Source: Halocaridina rubra (Eukaryota > Arthropoda > Malacostraca > Decapoda > Atyidae). Taken from it: a stretch of 64,000 bases of DNA. The notes beneath the pieces were generated by a model. That model did not search any database. It was not told the origin of the DNA and saw only the letters and a list, made by a program, of their open reading frames with translations. Shown piece by piece: positions 1-16,330 of the stretch; the stretch's first letter is position 1; each line of letters opens with the position of its first letter. The stretch spans positions 343,501 through 407,500 of the forward strand of contig JAXCGZ010022644.1 in assembly GCA_037179515.1 (NCBI GenBank), given 5' to 3'. The position numbers and the translations under genes were made by a program.

Positions 1-75
1 TCTGCCCAAAATTAATGCATGTATGGTCTTCCCAGTGGCTGATACCAGCTAATACAGCTGTTTGGTCTACATCAT
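1..75 (-). CDS. Astacin-family metalloprotease, catalytic-domain exon (partial, runs off the window)
   Basis: This exon encodes the N-terminal part of the mature astacin (peptidase family M12A) catalytic domain. On the minus strand an acceptor (tttatgcag, ending at 76) opens the exon in phase 1 and completes the codon left by the exon at 995..1181. The frame is open to the window edge and reads ...DQTAVLAGISHWEDHTCINF. A helix ending in HW, followed by the first conserved cysteine in a T-C-I-x-F context, is typical of the region just after the mature N-terminus of astacins. The zinc-binding HExxH exon must lie beyond coordinate 1. Matching phases across a 919-bp intron and family-specific residues on both sides make this a real exon. 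The exact subfamily cannot be decided here. Confidence 0.88.
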
Positions 76-665
76 CTGCATAAATAGCATTCTTTCTTAA
101 TACATAGCAACTAACCAATTTTGTCTATGACAACAGTTTGTTGAACCAGATCATATTGATATATTTTGTTAGTCGTGTATATGCTATAGGCTACTCAAAT
201 ATGAAGTACATGTTTAAAAATTAATTGCTTAGCCAAAGTGTAAATAGTACATTTTACTTATTAATCTATATATTATTTTGGGAGATGATTTAAAGGATTC
301 AGAAAGAAAAGTGAGATTTTAAGGTCGTTAGGTCTTAGTCCTTTTACTTTAAAACTTTATCATGAAGAAGAATATTTTCATAGCGATGTAGTTTGAGTTC
401 TAAAGTAATTTCAGACCTGGTGATTACATTTTTTGTGAATATATGGCCATTCTTAGGAAATTATTTTTTTTTTATCAAGTCAGATATATTCACCTTCAAA
501 AGCAATTGTGAATGATCTACAATAGTTGCAAATTTCCTTTGGGCACGTAAGTGTAGACAAGAAAATTTAATTTAAGCAAAACAGTATGAAAGACGCTGCC
601 AAAATTTAAAAATATTGTTCATCTCTTAGTTTACAGACACAAAGAGGAATCTTAGATTTATTAGA

Positions 666-668
<3 letters not shown>

Positions 669-761
<93 letters not shown>

Positions 762-777
762 CATACATACACACACC
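669..777. repeat. (TA)n then (CATA)n/(CA)n microsatellite
   Basis: About 89 bp of uninterrupted TA followed by catacata and a short CA run. Confidence 0.97.
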
Positions 778-779
778 TT

Positions 780-889
780 CATATCTGACAAGTCACAACA
801 TTCCCCATCTCTATTTCTCTTTATGTTTTCTTCGTGCCGAGGCCTGATGAGGGTAGATTTTTTTTTTTTTTGCCTGTCCTGGTGACATA

Positions 890-893
<4 letters not shown>
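780..893 (+). mobile_element. LINE family C, 3' end fragment
   Basis: It shares the tail gttttcttcgtgcc.aggc.tgatgagg...cctgtcc.ggtg with the copies near 6485 (minus), 19500 and 22560. It is truncated to about 114 bp, contains a T-run, and abuts (TA)n directly on its 3' side. No coding sequence remains. Confidence 0.65.

Positions 894-970
<77 letters not shown>
893..970. repeat. (TA)n microsatellite
   Basis: Uninterrupted TA run inside the astacin intron, directly after a LINE 3' end. Confidence 0.97.
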
Positions 971-974
<4 letters not shown>

Positions 975-994
975 CTGAGCTATTGAATACTCAC

Positions 995-1181
995 TGTCGG
1001 CAAATACATAGGGAACAAATGGGAACCCATTACCGGCTTCTTGCCACCGGTAGTTAAGAGAAGATATGATAGCCTTTCTCTCAGCTAAAGCTGCTTTTTG
1101 CTCAAGGGTCAGCAGAATGTCACTCTCGTATAGCTTTTCACCATGGACATGTGTCGGATTGAACATTTCAAAGTCTTTTTC
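995..1181 (-). CDS. Astacin-family metalloprotease, propeptide/catalytic junction exon
   Basis: This 187-bp exon begins after an acceptor (caaattaccag) in phase 0 and ends at a consensus donor GTGAGTAT in phase 1. It reads EKDFEMFNPTH..., then LYESDILLTLEQ, then ERKAIISS..YRW, then FPFVPYVFAD. This is the usual astacin layout: an aspartate-switch segment of the propeptide, a basic activation site, and the W...VPY strand at the start of the mature enzyme. The switch motif, normally F-x-G-D, is Y-E-S-D here; the Asp that caps the zinc is kept. If the donor is ignored, the frame runs on into (TA)n and yields a spurious Ile-Tyr tail. The product is probably a secreted zinc endopeptidase zymogen. 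Confidence 0.9.
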
Positions 1182-1651
1182 CTGGTAATTTGAAGAAATA
1201 TATGTTAGTTATCTTAAAGTTCATTACTGATATGCAGTTTGAAAAGTGATAGTGAATAAAGGAATAACTTATTTGAATATAGGTTTATCTTGCTGATCTC
1301 TCTCAGAGTAATAATACATGTGAAATATAACCCAAAACAATATTCATGTTAACACTAAACTATCTGGCATGAGTATGCAGAGTGTAGGGAATTTATTTAC
1401 AAATATTTGCTATTTATCTGTGAAATTTCTTTTCTTATTATATACTATAGGACTCTATAATGCTTTGATTGGTGGGGGTGTAAGATAGTTTTAATTAAGC
1501 ATTATCATGAGAAGTAATTGATGGAAATTCAGTGACATAATTTGCTAAGAAAGAGTACATCTAGAAAATTGTTTTTATTTATCAAAGCATATATAACCAT
1601 ATGAACAGGGCGTGAAACTTAATTTTTATTTATTTAGGAAGTTTTCTGTAC

Positions 1652-1747
1652 CTGATGGACAGGTTGAGGTAAATCCTGACTGGGAATATTCTGGTCATCT
1701 GTCACAATAACTGAAACTCCACCACTGCTCACACTGCCGTTTCGAGC
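1652..1747 (-). CDS. Astacin gene, pro-region exon (phase 0-0)
   Basis: This is a 96-bp, 32-codon exon with a good acceptor (tttacccaacag) and a CAG|GTACAG donor. Both ends are phase 0, so it joins the next exon (995..1181) in frame. It encodes a hydrophilic Ser/Gly/Asp/Gln-rich segment, starting ARNGSVSSGG and ending LPQPVHQ, with no recognisable domain. I assign it to the astacin pro-region because of its position, strand and matching phase. Variable low-complexity pro-segments are common in this family. Confidence 0.75.
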
Positions 1748-1903
1748 CTGTTGGGTAAAGAAACAGTTATGTCTCATTTACAAAGGTACTTCAATGTGTG
1801 CTTTTTAGCTCTTAAAGTTAGGCTATTTTTGCATCTGTACATTAATGTACTATATTTTCGAAACATGATATCCTGATGGTGATAAATGTGTTGTCACTCT
1901 CAC

Positions 1904-1972
1904 CTCCTGCTTTCAGTCTGGGTCAGAAAGAAAGACGTGGAGGTCCCCAACACTAGCTTCATTTTGACCATC
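1904..1972 (-). CDS. Candidate cassette exon of the astacin gene with an in-frame stop
   Basis: This 69-bp unit has a good acceptor (ctgttaatgtcag) and a good donor (GAG|GTGAGAGT), and it opens with Asp-Gly like the exon at 2149..2196. In the phase-0 frame shared by its neighbours it reads DGQNEASVGDLHVFLSDPD, then TGA, then three more codons. A TGA at codon 20 would truncate the protease before its catalytic domain. It could be a dead exon, a regulated poison exon, or an exon that is normally skipped. One other frame is open but does not fit the phase of the next exon. Confidence 0.5.
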
Positions 1973-2148
1973 CTGACATTAACAGAAATGGTTTATGGAG
2001 ACAGATATATCTTACTAATCATTCATATGGTTCATTGAGTAATTAGTAGGTAGGTAGGTAAGTAGACTTGCAGGAGAGTGAATTTCAGCCATGGTGTGTA
2101 GTAAATAGTCAAACAAAAGATGGCTAACAATGATTAAATGATACTCAC

Positions 2149-2196
2149 GTCATTTTGTATGATTGGTTCTGGAATCTCTTCTGTAGTTTTGCCATC
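2149..2196 (-). CDS. Astacin gene, acidic pro-region micro-exon (phase 0-0)
   Basis: This is a 48-bp exon of 16 codons, DGKTTEEIPEPIIQND. It is bounded by an acceptor (aacaattcag) and a strong GTGAGTAT donor, both in phase 0. It is acidic and hydrophilic with no domain. It resembles the exon at 3553..3597 and the one at 1904..1972 in size, phase and the opening [D/S]-G-[Q/K] residues, which suggests duplicated micro-exons that build the pro-segment. Confidence 0.65.
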
Positions 2197-2931
2197 CTGA
2201 ATTGTTAGAAAGATGAAATAATAATTATCTTTCCTTGAAATAAAGAGAGTATGGGATGTTACAGTGATTTTCATCATTATATTTTGCTTTAGGCATATTA
2301 TGAATGAGACATGCTACAATAATTTTTTACTCTCAGAAGTTTTGTCAAAAGGGATACCCTCTAGAAATAGTTGGGCTAGAATCCATGGTCTAATATTCTC
2401 TGCCTCGTTGAGTGTCACATCTGTGAAGAATCAATATGGCAGGCAATGATTGCACTACAGGCTAATTTTGTGATGCATGAAATAATGAAAGGAGAGAGGC
2501 CATTGGAGAATAAATACACAATTACCGGCTGAACTTACTTGCACTCATGGCAAACATTTGTAGTTAGCATTGATAAGTATTTTTTCCCCATAAAATAGCG
2601 AACAGATCAAGCGCATTGACAAACGTTCCCAGACGAATTTCAGCAACTGGTAACTTGGAAACATTTTAGTTTGTTATATATTTTACGTTCCTAGAGTATA
2701 TGGTCAAATTTATATTATTTGTCAATATCTTGGGACCTTTAAATCATAGAAATGTAAATTATGGGCGGTATACAGTCAAATAACATATTGTAACATAAAC
2801 CTCGTTTCGGTACCAAATGAGCTGACTGTGAGAGAAAGGTGCCCCATTAATGTCAACGAGCAATGAGAAAAATACCGGCATTCAAGTTTTAAGTTTATTA
2901 CCTAATGCTAATGAAGGACTATTTGACGAAC

Positions 2932-2972
2932 TATTTGACGAATATATACTTCAATTATATATTCGTCAAATA
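2932..2972. repeat. Perfect 17-bp inverted repeat (hairpin)
   Basis: The left arm 2932..2948 (tatttgacgaatatata) is exactly complementary to 2956..2972, with a 7-nt loop. A partial extra copy of the left arm (atttgacgaa) lies just upstream at 2921..2930. It sits in an astacin intron. Confidence 0.75.
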
Positions 2973-3552
2973 TTACTCTCTGTGAATGGAAACTAGGCCA
3001 ATAAAACCACCATAAACCTTGGTCTATAGACTTACCTATGAAAAGCAAGATTTCTCTCTAAAGGAGCAAGATTCTCTCTTAATTTCAAATATTCTAACAG
3101 CCATGCAAACACAATATATCACCATGACTGATTTCGATTTTAATAATCCTAAAACTTGTAACTCACATACGGTAAGATTTCCAATGCCTCTTTCCCTGCA
3201 ACATCATGATTATAGCCAGTATCTCTAGTCTCCATGTATCGAAATGATCCACTTCTTTTCCCTACCAAGAACCAACATCGCTGTAAACTGGTACGGATTG
3301 GTTTGGGGTAGGGGTTGTCACGAAATAAAGTAGTTTGAGTCCTTTGCCTACTCGCACGGTGGATTACCCAAGTAGTGTAGATGGAGATGGTACTAAGATA
3401 AGATATATTGGGTAACTTGTCTTTTTGGTGAATGGATTTGTGCTTTTTGACCCAACCACGGCCATCACCATGGAAATTAATCCCAATGTATATTTACAAG
3501 TCATTAGCCAAACAGTATATTTAATGAGAGAGAAGACAAGATATTAAGTTAC

Positions 3553-3597
3553 CTCATTAACAATAATTATGTATGGCGTCTCATCGGTTTGACCACT
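3553..3597 (-). CDS. Astacin gene, pro-region micro-exon (phase 0-0)
   Basis: This is a 45-bp exon of 15 codons, SGQTDETPYIIIVNE. The acceptor is cttttgcag and the donor is GAG|GTAACTT, both phase 0, in line with the downstream exons. It is the most upstream unit I can support. The signal-peptide exon was not identified. A possible earlier exon ends at 5620 (GTAAGTTT donor, last codons Met-Ala-Glu-Asn-Gly), but its acceptor is unclear. Confidence 0.55.
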
Positions 3598-6483
<2,886 letters not shown>

Positions 6484-7714
6484 GAGTGTGGCACCGGGAC
6501 AGGCAAGACAATTACCCTCATCAGGCCCGGGCACGAAGAAAACTTTAAGATGAAGAAAAAGAAAAGCTTAACGAGGCAAAAATAGGGGCGTGATACACAA
6601 AAGGAAAAGGACAGGCTAAGAGAATATTCGAAGTACTGAGGACTTAGAGATATGACTGGATTAGGCCCTGAGATGACGATATAACAGCTTTAGAAGGGAG
6701 ATAGGTCATAAGAATTAGGGAAGAGAGAAGGAGGAAGAGAGTTCCAAAGTCTGGAGGTAGATGGGAAGAAGCAGTCACTGCACCGACAAAGCCGCAAACT
6801 ACAAATTTCACCCAGTAATTGTAAGACGAGGCCACTTGGAAAGTGTTTTGCGGTCTTGACAGTGGAGGAGGGATGCAACTTGCCAACTCATCAGAGCAGT
6901 GATGACAGTAGTAGCGATAGAAAAGAGAAAGGGATGATACCTTAAGGTGAAGGGAAATAGAATCCAGATTTAAACTAAGAGAAGGGTCACTGATGAGTCT
7001 GACTGACTTAGATTCAATCCAATCAAGGAAATAAGTGTAAGACGAAACATCCCAGATGTCCGAGCTGTATCCTAAGCAGGGACGGATAAGACCTTTATAG
7101 AGTTTAAGTAACTGTAAAGAGGAAAAGTAATGATAAAAACGAAACAGAACCCCCCAATTTTTTTTTATATTGATAGAATTAAGGGGGAAAATTTCGTTAG
7201 TTTCAAAGACAATAGGGCTATCAGGAGGAGAATATGATAGAGATATAGCCAGAAATTGTCTTGGAGGCATTAAATTTACCTAAATTTTGGGTGCCCCACT
7301 CATATACCCTATGCAAATTGGAGTTGAGCGTAGAAGAAAGAGTGATACAAAACTTATGAATAGCAGATAAAGGTTGTGAAGAGACGACAGAGGCAAAAGG
7401 AAGGGTAAAATCGTCGACAAATGCGTGGAGAAGAGAGTAGGTGAAAGAAAAGAGCCCTGTGGAACACCACTGGTAACAGGGAAGGTGCTAGATGTTGCGT
7501 CGTCAACAACCACAGGTATAAAACGGTCAGAAAGAAAACTTGAAATCAGAGAATAAAGAGAAGGGGTAAAGTCATAAGCAGTACATTTTTGACTACTAGT
7601 GATATGATATGAGCCAATTATGCCATACTCTCTTGGGACTGGCAAAACATAATGAAAAAGTGATTCTATATTGATATAGAGAGAATGATGATGATCATGG
7701 ACAAGCTTATGCAT
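6484..7714 (-). mobile_element. LINE family C (jockey/CR1-like), degenerate reverse transcriptase 3' half
   Basis: Read on the minus strand, 7714..7280 contains RT residues around TSGVPQGSFLSPTLF (finger/palm motif before the catalytic site), followed by a region that corresponds to FADD but is mutated. The frame 7270..6644 continues with the C-terminal half: LYKGLIRPCLGYSSDIWD, then SKSVRLISDPSL, then SLFYRYYCHHCSDELASCIP. The 3' tail at 6600..6484 is the same as in the other family-C copies. Several frame changes separate these parts, so it is dead. The 5' half, including any endonuclease, is missing. The clade is inferred from the RT residues. Confidence 0.75.
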
Positions 7715-8225
7715 AAAATAATCATAGCCTTAATATCTTTATCATACCCTAACCATCGTGAGCAAAAATAAAAGCAGAAAGCACCACTCTTGATTCTTTA
7801 ACTTATCATTGTTAACAGATAGTTTAAATAGATCATTTTAAGTGAACAGGTTGAGAACTCATATGGGTTGGAAATAAGCCTTAAACCTTTCAAATAAAAA
7901 AAAAGAGTAACTATTCCAGTGCTACAAAATGTTATTACAAATTAGAATTTCATACTCTAGCTATAGATGAGGGTAAGGCTTATATTACGAATAATTGCTT
8001 GATGAATATTTAGATTCTGCTCTGCACTGGCACGAACTTAATAAGAATGATTGAAATGAATTTTTACTCCTCAGCGGTGGAAGTCTTTTGCACTCAGTAG
8101 CACATACTATTCATCAGCAAATATTTAAGCAGTTCAAGCTACCTATGCAGATTGAAATTCAGCTGTCTTCTGTGTCACTATTAAGTCACTTTATGGGCAT
8201 CGGCAAATAATATTGTTTGTGTATA
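7715..8225. other. No feature recognised
   Basis: AT-rich single-copy-looking sequence between two retroelements. I see no coding frame or repeat in it. Confidence 0.5.
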
Positions 8226-10968
8226 AGGCTAGGTTTGGGCGTTTGTGAGCGCATATGGCCATGGCAGTGAAAAAAGTGAGGAAGAAAGAAAAGAAGTTTG
8301 AGTGAAATTGAACGAGTGTGTGGGATACATGGGAATGAATGTGAATGTGGTGTTGATGGGAAATTTGAATGCTAGAGTAGGGATTGAGCCAGTAGTAGAT
8401 ACAATTATAGAAATGTGCATTAAGAGAGAAATGTTGCTTGCCAATACTGTATTTAAAAGAAGGATGTGCACAAGTATACATGGGTCAAAGTTGGTAATGG
8501 AAGAATAGTTAACAGAGAATTAATGGGTTATGTTGTGGTGAACAAGAGGGTGATTGGAAGAGTATTGGATGTGAATGTACTGAAAGAAGCTAGTGGTGGA
8601 ATATTTGATCATTGCTTAGTGGAAAGTAGAGTGAGAGTGGAAGAAAATCAAAGAAAGAGGGGAAGCAAGAGAGGGAGACATGTGCTAAAAGTGAATGAGT
8701 TGTATAAGAAAGAGAACAAAATGTGAGCATAAGGCTAGTTTGAAGAATGCATGGAATGTAGTGAAAAAAAAATTGGAGGGGGGAGTGGAGGAAAAATGGG
8801 GCTGTTTCAAGGAGGAAGTTATGAAGTGTGCTGAGGCAGTGTGTGGAAGCAGACTAACTGGTGGAAGTAATAGGAAAGGTAGTGAATGTTGGAATGGGCA
8901 GGTGAATGCAGTAGTGGTTGAAAAGATGTGGGCTTTTGAGGTATAGTTGCAGGTAGGTAATGTAGAGGCGTATGAAAGGTACTGTGCAAAGAGGAGGTTA
9001 GCGAAGCACGTGGTGAGGGAGGCAAAGTGAGAAGGGGACGTAAGGTGGAGCAGATGCTTGTCAGACAATTTTGAAAGGAATAAGATGTTTTGGAATGAAG
9101 TGAAAAGAGTGAGGAAAGGTAAGTGGGGTAGGAAGGAGAAGGTGAAAGGAGCAAATGGGCAATTAGTAGATGAAATAAAGGTGAGAGAGAGATGGGCTGA
9201 ATATGTCAAGGACCCACTAAATGAGGAAGATGATAGAGAGGCAGAGAATGATGGCTGTCGGAAATGAATGGAGAATGCCAATGTTAGGTGATGAGAATGA
9301 TAGAGAAACAACAAAAGAGGAGGTACATATGGCACTGAGAGCAATGAAAGCAGGTAAAGCACCAAGGATAGATGTGTCATGTTGAATGCTTGTCAAAAGG
9401 TGGGGAGGCATTAGTAGAATGGATGAATAGGTTGTTGAATATATGTGGAGGAGTGCATGTGTAGTTTTACTTTACAAAGGGAAAGGAGTTAAGTATGAGT
9501 GTAGTAATTTTTGGGAAATTAGTTTATTGAGTGTAGCTGGTAAGGTATATGGAATTTTAATCGAGAGAATTAGGAAAGGTACTGAGAGATTGATTGGGGA
9601 AGAACAGCGTGGCTTCAGACGAGGAAGTGGATGTGTAGAGCAGGTGTTTGCAGTAAGACAGGTGTGTGAAAAGTTCTTGGAGAAATGTAGGGACACTTTT
9701 TGGACTTTCATGGACTTATAGAAAGCATATGACAGGGTAGATAGAGAGGGGGTATGAAATGTGTTGCGACTGTATGGAATAAGTGGAAGTTTGCTGAATG
9801 CGTTGAAGAGTATTTACATAAATAATAGAGCATATGTGAGAGATCGGAATGGTATGAGTGATTGGTTTGAGGTAAATGTAGGGTTTTGTCACGATTGTGT
9901 AATGTCGCCATGGTTGTTTAATGTGTATATAGACGGAGTGGTAAGATAAGTATATGAAAGAGTATTAGACAGAGGCTTGGATCTAGTGGGTGAGGATGGA
10001 AGGTTGTGGAAATTGAATTAGTTGCTATTTGCTGATGATACTGTCCCGGTGGCTGATGCTGAGACGAACTGAATCAATTGGTGACTGAGTTTGTTAGGGT
10101 ATGTGATAGAAAGAACTGCGGGTGAATATTGGTAAAAGTATAGTCATGAAATGTTGTCAGCTTGAATGTAGGAGTTAATGGGGAGTTGCTTGAAGAAGTT
10201 GAGAGTTTTAAGCATCTGGGTTCGCATGTATCAAGGAGTGGACCAGTGAATGTAGAGGTAAATCACAGAGTGAAGGAAGCAAGTAAATGTCTAGGTGGGT
10301 TGAAAAGTGTAATGAGAAATAGATAATTGGGAATGAATGCAAGAGAAGGATATATGAAGATGTGATTGTGCTTACAGCATTGTGTGAAGCAGAGATTTGG
10401 AATGCAAGAGAGGATGAAAGGAACAAGTTAAATGTAATGGCGATGAGGTGTTTGAGAAGTATGAATGTGGTGTATCTAGAACAGACAGAGTAAGAAATGA
10501 GGATGTCAGGCAGAGAACGGTTATTGATATGAACTGTCGGATAGGTTAGATCAGAGAGTGTTGAGTTGGCTTGGACAAATGGAAAGGATGAGTGATGAAT
10601 GAATAGTGAAGAAAGTGTGGAGTGCAGAAGTGGTTGGAGTTAGGTCTAGAGGGAGACCAAGAATGAGATGGATGGATGGCGCTAAAAGTGCATTGAATGC
10701 ACGTGGAATGTCAGTGGAGCAGGGAAGAGTGTGTCCAAGGAAAAGGAATGAGTGGAGGAAGATTGTGCATAGATGACGAAGGCCAAAGGGATTTCTCGCA
10801 TCTGTTAGCTCAGCAAACTTTGATGGCCAGAGTGAAGGGAGGTGCCATGTGATGGATGACCCCAGCAGGGTGGAAGGAGTTAAGAGTAGTGGTTAAGGCA
10901 TGTATAGATCGTGTTGAATGTGCGTTTCTTTGCTTGGCCACCCCCTTTGCAAGAGGAAATGAGGCCAA
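8226..10968 (+). mobile_element. LINE family B (probably RTE-like), 5'-truncated endonuclease plus reverse transcriptase, decayed
   Basis: The copy starts inside an APE-type endonuclease. Frames near 8250-8640 read VSAYGHGSEKSEEE, then NVVLMGNLNARVG, then KYTWVKVGNGR, then FDHCLVE. RT follows: VAGKVYGILIERIRKGTERL (~9530), EEQRGFRRGSGCVEQVFAVR, KAYDRVDREG (~9725), MSPWLFNVYIDGVVR (~9905) and LLFADDT (~10025). The C-terminal part keeps RPRMRWMDGAKSAL-like residues and is followed by a 3' UTR also seen near 24000 and 59150. Many stops and frameshifts interrupt it. The usual Asp of the GDLNA motif is Asn here. RTE is my best guess for the clade; the family assignment rests on four copies in this window. 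Confidence 0.75.
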
Positions 10969-10970
10969 GT

Positions 10971-13782
<2,812 letters not shown>

Positions 13783-13966
13783 GGCAGTTGTGAAGCGACA
13801 CAGGTTGTGGAAGAGCCGGGAGGATGGGCTGTGGCACTCCAGCAGTGCCATCTGAACGGTCGCTAGCTCCCTCGTCATTGCCCATAGAGCAAAGTAATCC
13901 CCCTATTTGTTTTCCTTTCTTGATGTCGGCTACCCCCCAATTAAAGGGGGAAACAGCCAAGGTATA
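13783..13966 (+). repeat. R190 interspersed repeat, copy 1
   Basis: It runs from about ggcagttgtgaagcgacaca to ttaaagggggaaacagcc and matches 30912..31090 closely over the whole length. It is not coding. It could be a SINE or the 3' UTR of a longer retroelement; no pol III boxes are obvious. Confidence 0.7.
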
Positions 13967-14027
13967 TGTATGTACAAGCATATATGAAAGATGTACTTAT
14001 AGACGCTAGCATTTAAAATGACCAGAA

Positions 14028-14390
14028 GTGACCCTTAAACTAATCTTGTGGATCCCCTCTACTATCTTCTTCTGTTCAGGCAATACTTGTCATACTCTGG
14101 CCCATAGCTTCCTTTCTCTTGGATAAGATTTCATCAACGCCATGACATTTCCATCAGGTTTTTATTGCAGATTCTTAATGAATCTCCCATGTGGAATTGC
14201 ATCAATAGCTTTCTGAAAGCCTAAGAATATGCATGGTGACCAATCCTCTCTATCTTTTAGGAAGAGGCTTACATCATCATAATTCTAATAACTTTGTAAG
14301 TGAAGGTATGCCTTCTCAAATGCAATGATGTCTCACTGACAAATGGTGAAAAGACTCCAAATGAAGAGAAAGGTCTGTAGCATTTACTTT
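14028..14390 (-). mobile_element. LINE family A fragment (RT core only)
   Basis: On the minus strand it corresponds to the RT stretch from the QHGFREG region to the GVPQGS region of the copy at 11.4-12.9 kb. It is full of stops. Its upstream edge abuts the 3' end of the next family-A copy on the same strand. Confidence 0.6.
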
Positions 14391-16330
14391 ACAGCACTCA
14401 AAGAAATGAGCCCTCTTCTCGTAACTCTCCTGTGCTGGTCGATTAATTTTTCACTTACTACACTTACCATATCTGTCTTTGCATTTGGCATTTACTGTTT
14501 CCTAACTTAGCGAATTCCATTTATCAACTGTTATAGTAAAAAGTACTTCCTTATATCCTGCAAAGAAGATTTTTGAGAATTTTCCAACCATTATCATATA
14601 GCCCCTCTCTCTAGCTTCGAGTAATTTTAAGTGTAACTTTTTCAGACTTTCCTCATAAATGAAAATAAATTCTCTGTCACCAGCTTAGCAGCATATTTCT
14701 GAGCTTTTTCCAATATATTCATATTCTATTCCAAGTATGGATTCCAGAGGGGTGCTGCACATTAAAATTAGACCGGATACAAGTCATATAAATATTTCTG
14801 GATATTTTTTTGTCCAAATGCCTGAAGAACATCTTTTATGTATGCTGCTTTTATTATATCATTTATATTCATTGCGGGGGACAAATCTACCCATACATTT
14901 ACTCCTGGATATATTTCGTTCACATATTTTTGAAATTCCTCTCCAGCTCTTAAATACCCAAACATGGGACTTCATACACTTTTGCTCATTCTTATTTGAA
15001 GCATTGAAACACACTAGCCACTTATCTGAGAACTCATGCAGACTGTTTAGATCTCCATAAAGTTCTCTACCACAATTATCGTGTTTTACTCTCTTCATAA
15101 TCTTTGCCCTATCTGCAGTCATACTTAAAAATGTACTTACAGACTCTGAAGGATCATTTACATATATAAGGAAATGGCCCTAAGGCTAATTCCCGTGGAT
15201 CCCCACAACTAAGCAAAATCCAGTCAGACAAATGTCTTACACTGGTCCTATGCATCCATTCTCCTAAATAAGTGTTTATCCAATCCATGATATTTCCACT
15301 TATGCTTGTCATTACTTGTAGCTTTTTAATGACTCTTTCATTTGAGACGTATCGAATTCCTTCTAAAAATCTAAGAATATGCAATCTGCCGAGCTCTCTC
15401 GTTCTTGTAAGATGAGGCTTACCTCATCATAAAATTCTAGTAAGTTTGTTAGTGTAGACATGCCTTCTCTGATGCCATTTTGTCTTACTGACTAAATGTT
15501 TTAGAACCCCAAGAGAAATGTGCTAGTCATTGAATGAAGCCTATTGTTTAGAGTTGTGTCTCACTTTCTCTTCTGGAAGTTAGGTACAAAGATCACGTGT
15601 CTCCAGGATCCTGGAATTCCCCCAGACCCTAGCAACCTCTTATGTATGATGCATTATGCTACAGATAATGGTGCAGCACATTTCTTAAGAACATAAGCGG
15701 ATGTATCATCAAGCCTCATAGCATTAAGAGCATCTACTTCCATTACTGCTTTACACATTTCTCTAGTTGAAAAGACAATGTTCTCTAATAAAGGCACATG
15801 ATCTTACATCTGTGCAATATGAAAAAGTGATAGTATTTTCTGCTGCATATATCGATTGATACTCCCTCTTCAGTTCTTCGCAGAACTCTTCATCGATCTC
15901 AGTAATCCTTCCAACTTTCCTCTCCAACTTTAAAAATCGTTCTTAGACCTATGTATTTTCCCTCCTACAAAGCTTAGGAAAAGTATGGAATTTGCCTTAG
16001 GTCTCCTCGCAATATCTTTCTCAAATTCCCTTCCTTCTTCTTTTCCTTTACTCTGCTACTCAGTTTTTGCTCGTATGTGATCAGAAATTCTTTGCATGTG
16101 TCCTCTTTATCAAAGAGAGGTTACCCTAATTATTCTCGCTTCTCCCTCCCTACCGTGCAAATCAAATCGGTGCATGCTTACATTATTGTCTGGACCAATT
16201 GATACTCCAAACTTCCTTATAATTTCTGTAACTTCAGTTGTATTATGTTCGTGCCTCCCCTGATATGTTAAAGCTTGAGATTCATATATGCCTGAGATTA
16301 TAACTGACTTCTTGTGATCACAGGGATTAT
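14391..16330 (-). mobile_element. LINE family A, degenerate long copy
   Basis: In minus order, RT fragments lie at 15384..15154 (residues like KKLQVMTSISGNIMDWINTYL, interrupted) and 15122..14859 (DLNSLHEFSDKWL). The C-terminal part follows at 14760..14490, and a 3' UTR with the gagttacgag...gggctc motif near 14400..14440. Upstream sequence (15600..16330) matches the N-terminal part seen at 31.7 and 55.1 kb only in patches. It may extend to about 17130, where charged coiled-coil-like residues ([17 protein letters not shown], complement of about 16610..16690) suggest an ORF1. Confidence 0.6.

Larger units (their letters stand above)
76..994 (-). other. Intron of the astacin gene
   Basis: This is a phase-1 intron between two astacin exons. 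The donor is GTGAGTAT (complement of 987..994) and the acceptor is at 76-77. It holds two long (TA)n tracts and, on the plus strand, a family-C LINE 3' end at 780..893. Neither coding frame continues through it. Confidence 0.8.

Noticed and set aside
1904..1972. Alternative frame of this exon starting MVKMKLVLGTSTSFFL as a signal peptide
   Set aside because: It would leave the donor in phase 2, which does not join the phase-0 exon at 1652..1747.
8685..9380. 231-codon minus-strand frame rich in Ser, Leu and His
   Set aside because: It is the antisense shadow of LINE-B, whose purine-rich coding strand gives stop-poor complements.
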